Shown piece after piece: positions 7,646 through 13,026 of a DNA stretch of 19,097 nucleotides (within the stretch, counting starts at the first letter, position 1; the number at the start of each line of letters is the position of its first letter). Under the pieces are notes generated by a model. That model saw only the letters and a program-made list of their open reading frames with translations, had not been told where the DNA came from and did no database searches. Source of the DNA: Lachnospiraceae bacterium (GTDB lineage: Bacteria; Bacillota_A; Clostridia; Lachnospirales; Lachnospiraceae); NCBI GenBank assembly GCA_017437705.1, contig JAFRYJ010000064.1, positions 1 to 19,097 on the forward strand, given 5' to 3'. The position numbers and the translations under genes were made by a program.

Positions 7646-9145
7646 TTATTTCTTGAGCCATCCTCTTGCGTGTTCAACAGCTCTCTGCCAGCCTTCGAAG
7701 AGCTCTTTGCGTCTCTCGGGTGAAAGCCTGGGTTCGAACCTCTTCTCGCACTGCCACTTCTCTGCAACTTCATCCATATCCTTCCAGAATCCCACCTTAA
7801 CGCCTGCAAGATATGCCGCGCCAAGACATGTGGTCTCAGTGATCATCGGACGCTCAACGGGAACGCCGAGGATATCGGCCTGGAACTGCATGAGGAAGTC
7901 GTTCTGGGCGCCGCCACCGTCTGCACGAAGCGCTGTTACGGGAACGCCTGCGAACTTGGACATCTCCTCAAAGGTCTCAACTATCTGATATGCCATGGCC
8001 TCGATAGCTGCACGGCAGAGATGAGCCTTTGTCGTTCCTCTTGTAACGCCTATGATGGTTCCTCTTGCGTAAGGGTCTGAGCCGTTGGGCAGACCTGCGA
8101 AAGCGGGTACGAAATAAACGCCGCCGTTGTCCTCAACGGACTGAGCCAGCTCTTCGGCTTCCTTTGCATTTACAACGAGTCCGAGACCGTCACGGAGCCA
8201 CTGTACTGCGGAACCGGAAACGTTTGCACATCCCTCTATGCACCAGCGCTGCTTGTCAACGATATCGTTTGCCGTCTCAAAGAACAGGCCTGATGTCCAG
8301 GGGAGATCCGCAGGGAAGTTTTCGCCTGCATTCATAACGATGAATGAACCTGTACCGTAGGTGTTCTTTACCATACCGGGCTTAACGCATGCCTGGCCTA
8401 CGGCTGCTGCCGTCTGGTCGCCTGCGGAAGCTGCGATGGGGATCGTGTAACCGAATGTAACGTCGGGATCTGTCTCAAACTGATACTTACCGGTAACAAC
8501 TATCTCGGGCATTATCTCTCTGGGGATGCCCAGCTCTTTAAGCATGCCCTCATGATAATCGAGCTTCGTGTAGTCGATGACCTGTGTTCCGGCAATACCC
8601 GATGAGTCTGTGATATGTACCTTGCCGCCCGTAAGCTTCCAGATGATCCAGGTATCTACCCAGCCATAAAGGATCTTTCCCTCTTCGATGCCCTTCTTTA
8701 CCTCGGGAATATTGTTTATCACCCACTCGATCTTGGGACCGGTCGAATTCGTGGTGAACTGTGAACCCAGTCTGCCGAACTCCGTGCCCTGATACTTCTC
8801 ATTCAGCTCCGTAACTCTGTCGGCTGTCCTCATATCCTGCCATGTGATGGTATGAGTAACGCCCTTTCCTGTCTCCTTGTCCCAGAAAACAGTTGTCTCA
8901 CGCTGATTGTCGATACCGATGGCTACAAGGTCTTCCCATGCCAGTCCGCCTTCCTCAACGCACTTCTTCATCATCGAGATAGTGGTGTCCCAGATCTCGT
9001 TGGGATCCTGCTCACACCAGCCCTCTTTCGGGAAATACTGGGGGAACTCGGAATAAGCATTTGAAAGGATGTTGGAATCGTGATCGAAAGCGATAGCACG
9101 AATACCTGTGGTACCCGCATCGATACCCATAATGTACTTTGCCAT
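7646..9145 (-). CDS. Glycerol-kinase-like FGGY kinase, paralogue 2
   Basis: 499-residue paralogue of the kinase at 5975-7474, the same length and alignable without obvious gaps. Motifs: GIDAGTTG (7-14), NQRETT with Arg82 and Glu83, Trp102, catalytic Asp243 in AGDQ, NTYGTGSF with Phe268, LRADGGGAQNDFLMQFQADIL near the C-terminus. The position equal to E. coli GlpK Tyr135 is again Asn133, within a TTNSTGPKIEW stretch where GlpK has YFSGTKVKW. The pocket region around 128-140 and the 181-192 region differ from kinase 1, so the two may act on related but different substrates. AGGAGGT precedes the ATG. The gene has its own promoter and shared operator. The family reaction is ATP-dependent phosphorylation of a hydroxyl on a polyol or sugar; the exact substrate is unknown. 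Confidence 0.85.
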   Translation of the reverse strand: MAKYIMGIDAGTTGIRAIAFDHDSNILSNAYSEFPQYFPKEGWCEQDPNEIWDTTISMMKKCVEEGGLAWEDLVAIGIDNQRETTVFWDKETGKGVTHTITWQDMRTADRVTELNEKYQGTEFGRLGSQFTTNSTGPKIEWVINNIPEVKKGIEEGKILYGWVDTWIIWKLTGGKVHITDSSGIAGTQVIDYTKLDYHEGMLKELGIPREIMPEIVVTGKYQFETDPDVTFGYTIPIAASAGDQTAAAVGQACVKPGMVKNTYGTGSFIVMNAGENFPADLPWTSGLFFETANDIVDKQRWCIEGCANVSGSAVQWLRDGLGLVVNAKEAEELAQSVEDNGGVYFVPAFAGLPNGSDPYARGTIIGVTRGTTKAHLCRAAIEAMAYQIVETFEEMSKFAGVPVTALRADGGGAQNDFLMQFQADILGVPVERPMITETTCLGAAYLAGVKVGFWKDMDEVAEKWQCEKRFEPRLSPERRKELFEGWQRAVEHARGWLKK

Positions 9146-9228
9146 TTCATTACCTCCTGCAATAATTTAATGAATTAATTAAACACTATGATACCATCTG
9201 CTGTTTGTGTAGTAAATGACACAAACAG
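9146..9228 (-). promoter_or_regulatory. Promoter of kinase 2 with palindromic operator
   Basis: Minus-strand TTTACT (9216-9211), 17-base spacer and extended -10 TGGTATCAT (hexamer 9193-9188). The -35 box sits in the middle of a perfect inverted repeat, CTGTTTGTGT-N8-ACACAAACAG (9201-9228). A dimeric regulator bound there would cover the -35 box, which suggests repression. The same element recurs before amidohydrolase 3 and, more weakly, before kinase 1. Confidence 0.65.
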
Positions 9229-9247
9229 CCATGGCGTTGATCATTAT

Positions 9248-10777
9248 TTAAGTATTTCTGTATACGATATCGCCCTTCCTAACGGTCATCAGGATCTTAA
9301 TGTCCTTAAGGATCCTCGGATCGCATGTCATGGGGTCATCATCCAGAACTACCATATCCGCCTGCAGCCCCGGCAGCAGGCGTCCTTTGATGTCATCCTC
9401 CCAGCCGCATTTTGCACCGTCGTACGTGTACATCCTGACTGCCTCGTAAGGTGTTACCGAATTCTCGGGATAAGGCTGATTTACGGCAGAATGGATGCCC
9501 AGCATGACGTCCATGGGCGTCATGTCGGAATCAGAACCGCCGCCGACGATAAGGCCGTAGTCCAGCATCCTCCTGAGAGGATATCCTCTCTTCTCCCTTG
9601 CCTCACCGAGACGTGATCTGTAGATCGATGTGGGGCCTCCGCGGAGGAATGTAAACGCAGGCTGCGTGGAGATCCTTACTCCCATTTCCGCCGCTCTTGC
9701 CATGTCCTCTTCCGTGGGCCATCCCATATGCTCCATTCTGAGGCGGGCCGTTTCTTTCTTTTCCGGATGAAGCTTAAGCGCCCTCTCATAAGCGTTAAGG
9801 CAGAACCAGATACCTTTCTCACCTATAGCGTGAAAGGATATTGCCTGATCGCGCACTACCGCTCCCTCAACATGGTCGTAAATGAAATCCTCATCGAAGT
9901 TCAGATATCCGCAGCCGTCGCCGTCGCAGTAATTTTCGAAGAATGCCGCCGTCCTGGACCCGATGGAGCCGTCAAGAAGGATGTCGCCTCCCCAGATACC
10001 GAGCTCTTTACACGTGGGATCGTCATTGTCCTGGGCACAGAGCCACCATATCTGCAGATCAACCGGGAATTTATCCCTGTTTTCAATTATGAGCGGGACT
10101 GCGGGATCATCCGGTCCGAAGCCCTCCTGGGCATGGATCGTAGTGATGCCTTTCGTAAGAGCCTCGTTGCAGGTCCACATCATGGCTTCCAGGTTCTCTT
10201 CCTTCGTATGGGGATAATTCGTCCTGGCCGTCCTGTTGGCTTCATCCTGAAGCCTTCCGTTGGGTTTTCCGTCGGCACCCTTCCTTACGCCCCTCATGTT
10301 CTCATCGATGCCCAGTGCGTCGAAGGCCTTTCTGTTTACAAGCACATAATGGCCGCCTCTGTCGGAAATGAAAACAGGCCGCGAGAACCGGTCAAGTTCC
10401 TCCATCGTGGGAGGCCTTCTCTCTGCCAGCAGGCCTTCATCTATTCTTTTACCGTAGAGCCATCTGCCCTCAGGCCATGTCTCATCTGCCTCCTGCAGCC
10501 TGTCCAGTACCGTTTTGATGTCCGGAGCATCATACATGTTGATGCCGGCAGCATCATAGCCTGTGATGGACAGATGCACATGACAGTCATGGAACCCGGG
10601 CAGCACTGTCTTTCCGTTGAGATCGATGACTTCGGCGCCTGCCTTTTCCGCAGCCGCCCTGATCTTCTCATCTGTTCCCAGCGCTTCTATCCTGCCGTCA
10701 ACGGCAAGAACGGCGCTGTAACGCTCACGTTCTGCCATGGGTATAACGTTGGCGTTGACAAAAGCTATACTTCCCAT
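9248..10777 (-). CDS. YtcJ-like amidohydrolase, paralogue 3
   Basis: 509-residue COG1574-type amidohydrolase. Start at 10777 (MGSIAFVNANVIPM) is chosen over the long upstream extension because AGGAGGGG lies six bases ahead and both paralogues start the same way. Visible metal-site residues: His66 and His68 in DCHVH, His316 in SFHAIGE, His350 in RMEHMGWP, Asp416 in GGGSDSD. Where I expect a metal-bridging Lys in the family pattern (VKIFADG), this protein has Asp265 in GGDILLDG, as do the two other copies. First gene of the block in transcription order, with its own promoter, a shared operator and a leader of about 100 bases. Kinase 2 follows 102 bases downstream. Likely an amide or N-acyl hydrolase; substrate unknown. 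Confidence 0.9.
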   Translation of the reverse strand: MGSIAFVNANVIPMAERERYSAVLAVDGRIEALGTDEKIRAAAEKAGAEVIDLNGKTVLPGFHDCHVHLSITGYDAAGINMYDAPDIKTVLDRLQEADETWPEGRWLYGKRIDEGLLAERRPPTMEELDRFSRPVFISDRGGHYVLVNRKAFDALGIDENMRGVRKGADGKPNGRLQDEANRTARTNYPHTKEENLEAMMWTCNEALTKGITTIHAQEGFGPDDPAVPLIIENRDKFPVDLQIWWLCAQDNDDPTCKELGIWGGDILLDGSIGSRTAAFFENYCDGDGCGYLNFDEDFIYDHVEGAVVRDQAISFHAIGEKGIWFCLNAYERALKLHPEKKETARLRMEHMGWPTEEDMARAAEMGVRISTQPAFTFLRGGPTSIYRSRLGEAREKRGYPLRRMLDYGLIVGGGSDSDMTPMDVMLGIHSAVNQPYPENSVTPYEAVRMYTYDGAKCGWEDDIKGRLLPGLQADMVVLDDDPMTCDPRILKDIKILMTVRKGDIVYRNT

Positions 10778-10880
10778 AATGATCCCCTCCTGTTCCTTAA
10801 ATGGAGATCTTACAGTGGCCGTCACATATGTGTTAAGTTGTGCTCCGCACCAAAATCTCCTTTTTCCCGTAAATTTGTTA
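10778..10880 (-). other. Structured 5' leader of amidohydrolase 3
   Basis: The predicted transcript start near 10880 leaves a leader of about 100 bases. GGAGAT (10860-10855) can pair with ATCTCC (10808-10803), enclosing a GTGC-GGA-GCAC hairpin (10850-10840) and a self-complementary CACATATGTG (10832-10823), so a three-way-junction shape is possible. No known riboswitch class was recognised. The end of the leader carries AGGAGGGG. Confidence 0.3.
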
Positions 10881-10886
10881 CTGAAT

Positions 10887-10925
10887 ATTCTATCACCGCA
10901 GTTTTGTACAGTAAATGATACAAAC
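10887..10925 (-). promoter_or_regulatory. Promoter of amidohydrolase 3 with operator
   Basis: Minus-strand TTTACT (10915-10910) and TAGAAT (10892-10887) with a 17-base spacer. The surrounding element GTTTGTATCATTTACTGTAC (10925-10906), continuing with AAAAC, matches the kinase 2 element almost base for base and has TTTGTA/TACAAA arms ten bases apart. The rest of the 10926-11039 interval shows no gene or clear signal. Confidence 0.65.
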
Positions 10926-11039
10926 CATAGGCTATGTATCCTTATATGGCAACACAGATGAAATGCATAAAATCTGTCATATGAGAGCATCACGAGCCGA
11001 TCCCGTGCCCATAAAACATGCATGCAATGCCGTGGCAGC

Positions 11040-11073
11040 AAAAAAAAGCCCTCCGGGCTTACCCGGAAGGCTT
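11040..11073 (-). terminator. Intrinsic terminator of the zinc-ribbon gene
   Basis: On the minus strand AAGCCTTCCGGG-TAAG-CCCGGAGGGCTT (11073-11046) forms a 12-base stem with one G-T pair and runs straight into TTTTTTTT (11047-11040). It lies 13 bases after the stop of the gene at 11087-11359. Confidence 0.9.
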
Positions 11074-11086
11074 ATTAATACGCTGT

Positions 11087-11359
11087 TTATTTGACCCATG
11101 CCTTATTCATGGCCTCGAGGAATTTCTCCGTCATAACACGGCCGCCGCCCTCAGGCACAACGGTGGTTGCTCCGCAGTAGGGGCACACAGCTGTGGGTCC
11201 TTTGGGATCGTCCACATATTCTTTGATCTCCGTGGGGGCAAAAACCTTCAGGCATGTAAAGCAGCCTGCCTTCTCCAGTGTATCTCTTTCCAAATAATCT
11301 TTATTTCCCTTGCTGAATACATAAGCACCAACGATCTGATCTCTGCTGAGTAATGACAT
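11087..11359 (-). CDS. Small zinc-ribbon protein
   Basis: 90-residue protein with two Cys pairs, CFTC (33, 36) and CPYC (59, 62), spaced as in a zinc ribbon, and no signal peptide or membrane segment. The motif NKDYLERDTLEKAGCF and the C-terminal MTEKFLEAMNKAW are reminiscent of a family of small conserved cytoplasmic proteins with no known function; I cannot name it. GGAGG lies about ten bases before the ATG. It has its own promoter (TTGTAA at 11428-11423, TATAAT at 11405-11400, 17-base spacer) and a strong terminator, so it is probably monocistronic. It is divergent from the EFR1 ferredoxin gene. Confidence 0.85.
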   Translation of the reverse strand: MSLLSRDQIVGAYVFSKGNKDYLERDTLEKAGCFTCLKVFAPTEIKEYVDDPKGPTAVCPYCGATTVVPEGGGRVMTEKFLEAMNKAWVK

Positions 11360-11399
11360 AACCTGAACCTCCGTTTTTCGAACAAGACTTTATAAAATG

Positions 11400-11428
11400 A
11401 TTATATATGCTTTTGTATGCATTTACAA
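11400..11428 (-). promoter_or_regulatory. Promoter of the small zinc-ribbon gene
   Basis: Minus-strand TTGTAA (11428-11423) and perfect TATAAT (11405-11400), spacer 17. It overlaps the upstream region of the plus-strand EFR1 promoter, so the two divergent promoters may compete. Confidence 0.55.
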
Positions 11429-11438
11429 ATACTTATTG

Positions 11439-11465
11439 TGGTATACTTCAATAAGTGAAAAGGAG
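11439..11465 (+). promoter_or_regulatory. Extended -10 promoter and RBS of the EFR1 gene
   Basis: TGGTATACT (hexamer 11442-11447) is an extended -10; the -35 region is poor. AGGAG (11461-11465) precedes the ATG at 11475 by nine bases. This leaves only a short leader. Confidence 0.45.
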
Positions 11466-11474
11466 ATCTATATT

Positions 11475-12302
11475 ATGGAATATATGAAAAAGATCCACGC
11501 AGTATTCATAAGCCCCACAGGCAATACGTCGGACGTCGCATGCCGTATCGGGAAGTCCATCGCATCACGCACCGGAGCGGTATTCGAAGCCTTCGACTTC
11601 ACTCTTCCGGCAGCCAGAAATGATGCTTTCGAATTCACCGACCGCGAGCTGGTGGTCTTCGGCGTTCCGGTCTATGCAGGCCGTATTCCGGAGGAATTCA
11701 TTCAGTTCATACAGAAGCTTTTTAAGGGAAACGGCACACCTGTTATCCCGGTAGTCACCTTCGGAAACAGGGGATATGATTCCGCCCTGGCCGAGCTCTC
11801 AGATATACTTGAAGATCTGGGCTTTTGCACCATTGCTGCTGCAGCAGTCTGCTGCAGCCACGCTTATGCAGGCATCGGAAAGGGCCGCCCCAACAAGAAT
11901 GATGTAAACGAAATAAAGGACTTTGCAGCGAAGATCGCATCTCTTATTCTTGATGAAAATGCTGCCTTCCCCGAAAAGCCGTACCCTCCCGCAGGTTTCG
12001 AGATACAGCCCGCCAGCATCCCTCTTAAGGAGGACGGCTCACCTGCTGAATTCTCAAAAGCAAAACCCGAGACAGATTCCTACAAATGCTCGCACTGCGC
12101 CATCTGCGCGGATCTGTGCCCCATGGGCTCCATCTCCTACGATGAGCCGTCAAGGATCACAGGCGTTTGCATAAAGTGCCAGGCCTGCGTAAAATATTGT
12201 CCTCAGGGAGCAAAACGGTTTACCGACCGCAGCTTCCTTTCCCACAAGGCCGCACTTGAACGTGACTATTCCAAACCCGCAAAGAACGAGTTTTTTATAT
12301 AA
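11475..12302 (+). CDS. EFR1-family flavodoxin-ferredoxin protein
   Basis: 275-residue cytoplasmic redox protein. The N-terminal flavodoxin-like domain carries the FMN-phosphate loop SPTGNT (residues 13-18). The C-terminus has two 4Fe-4S ferredoxin motifs with Cys at 205, 208, 211, 215 and at 232, 235, 238, 242, each followed by Pro. This flavodoxin plus 2x[4Fe-4S] layout matches the EFR1-family ferredoxins common in Clostridia, thought to shuttle electrons between ferredoxin-type donors and flavin; the partner is not known. The start at 11475 is chosen over an upstream frame extension by the RBS; ATG 11484 is a less likely alternative. The gene stands alone, convergent with the ior operon, whose enzyme reduces ferredoxin; a functional link is only inference. 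Confidence 0.9.
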   Translation: MEYMKKIHAVFISPTGNTSDVACRIGKSIASRTGAVFEAFDFTLPAARNDAFEFTDRELVVFGVPVYAGRIPEEFIQFIQKLFKGNGTPVIPVVTFGNRGYDSALAELSDILEDLGFCTIAAAAVCCSHAYAGIGKGRPNKNDVNEIKDFAAKIASLILDENAAFPEKPYPPAGFEIQPASIPLKEDGSPAEFSKAKPETDSYKCSHCAICADLCPMGSISYDEPSRITGVCIKCQACVKYCPQGAKRFTDRSFLSHKAALERDYSKPAKNEFFI

Positions 12303-12318
12303 GCGTCTCACACAAACA

Positions 12319-12355
12319 TGCCTGCAGTTTTCAAAACCTGCAGGCAATTCTTTTA
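12319..12355 (+). terminator. Terminator after the EFR1 gene
   Basis: TGCCTGCAG (12319-12327) pairs perfectly with CTGCAGGCA (12338-12346), loop TTTTCAAAAC, followed by ATTCTTTT. It lies 16 bases past the stop codon. Confidence 0.7.
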
Positions 12356-12374
12356 CGTGAATAACGTCCCACCT

Positions 12375-12444
12375 AAGCAAAATAAAGCACCTCACACGAA
12401 CATGCCCGTAGGGTCCGAGAGTGTGAGGTGCTTTTATTTTGCTT
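12375..12444. terminator. Long stem-loop, family copy 1, bidirectional terminator
   Basis: Arm 12375-12397 is complementary to arm 12421-12444 over 23 pairs with a single bulged base. The outer part is A-rich on the left (AAGCAAAATAAAG) and T-rich on the right (CTTTTATTTTGCTT), so either transcript would end in a U-rich tail. The 23-base loop region GAACATGCCCGTAGGGTCCG (then AGA) is shared with copy 2; CCC/GGG can form a small inner stem. Confidence 0.7.
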
Positions 12445-12503
12445 GTTTACCCGTTAGGTCCGAAAGTACGGAACGCTTCTGATAAGTGGATTTCATTCCC
12501 GCC

Positions 12504-12574
12504 TATGCAAAAAACACGTCTCACACGAACATGCCCGACAGGGTCCGAGAGTGTGAGACGTGTTTTTTTGCATA
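12504..12574. terminator. Long stem-loop, family copy 2, bidirectional terminator
   Basis: Arm 12504-12526 (TATGCAAAAAACACG then TCTCACAC) pairs with 12551-12574 (GTGTGAGACGTG then TTTTTTTGCATA) with one bulged base. It begins three bases after the stop of the ACT gene, so it would end the ior-paaK-ACT transcript on the minus strand and catch plus-strand read-through. Stem bases differ from copy 1 in a compensated way, while the loop is almost identical. Confidence 0.75.
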
Positions 12575-12577
12575 TTT

Positions 12578-13009
12578 TTACAGTTCCTTCATATCCTCCT
12601 GCTCCACCGGCTTCACGCCGTTTTCTCTCAGAGCAGCTTCTGCGCCTTTAACGTCGGCTACCTTGAAGATCATGTAAGCGCTTCCCTGCTTTCTTCCGAG
12701 GAAGGCGTACATATACTCGATATTTACATCCGCATCGGCAAAGATCTTCAGTATTCCGCCAAGTCCGCCGGGGGTGTCCGGGATCTCTGCCGCAACTACA
12801 GCCACCATGCTGTTGACGAAATCCTCGTCGCTTAAAACACTGGCTGTTTCAATAACATCATCAACTATGATCCTGGCGATGCCGAAGCCCTCAGCCTCCG
12901 AAAGAGACAGGGCCCTCATGTCTATCTCGTGCTTTGCCAGGACATCACACATTTTCTTAAGCGTTCCGGGCCTGTTTTCAAGAAAAACCGATAACTGATT
13001 AACTGCCAT
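12578..13009 (-). CDS. Tandem ACT-domain protein
   Basis: 143-residue cytoplasmic protein made of two ACT-type ligand-binding domains, about residues 3-70 (QLSVFLENRPGTLKKMCDVL) and 72-140 (AEIPDTPGGLGGILKIFADA). Both carry the PG-L turn typical of amino-acid-binding ACT domains. It has no catalytic domain. Proteins of this kind commonly sit beside phenylacetate-CoA ligase and indolepyruvate oxidoreductase genes and are thought to sense aromatic amino acids or related acids; the effector here is inferred. Start at 13009 is preceded by GGGGAGG; the gap from the paaK stop is 17 bases, so it is the last gene of the operon. Confidence 0.9.
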   Translation of the reverse strand: MAVNQLSVFLENRPGTLKKMCDVLAKHEIDMRALSLSEAEGFGIARIIVDDVIETASVLSDEDFVNSMVAVVAAEIPDTPGGLGGILKIFADADVNIEYMYAFLGRKQGSAYMIFKVADVKGAEAALRENGVKPVEQEDMKEL

Positions 13010-13026
13010 TTCAAAATCCTCCCCTA

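Larger units (their letters stand above)
12301..12577. repeat. Cluster of related stem-loop elements
   Basis: Gene-free interval between convergent genes. It holds two full copies of one stem-loop family (12375-12444, 12504-12574), a left-half relative at 12303-12322 (cgtctcacacaaacatgcc) and a right-half relative at 12450-12478 (cccgttaggtccgaaagta...). Full copies share cacacgaacatgcccg near the 5' side and agggtccgagagtgtg near the 3' side. The outermost AAGCGT (12301-12306) and ACGCTT (12473-12478) are also complementary, so the half copies may be one old element split by insertion of the other material. Confidence 0.65.

Noticed and set aside
5975..9145. Plain glpK duplication for glycerol use
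   Set aside because: No glpF, glpD or glpO is nearby, the pocket Tyr is Asn in both copies, and the partner genes are amidohydrolases. It is not excluded, only less likely.
9728..10918. 396-codon plus-strand open frame opposite amidohydrolase 3, and similar long ones at 5176-5961 and 2093-2788
   Set aside because: They are antisense to genes with full family motifs, lack an RBS, and their Cys/Leu/Arg-rich products are the mirror of biased codons on the coding strand.
12445..12503. Small gene in the interval between the stem-loops
   Set aside because: Short plus-strand frames there have no RBS, and their sequence is accounted for by the stem-loops and half-copies.
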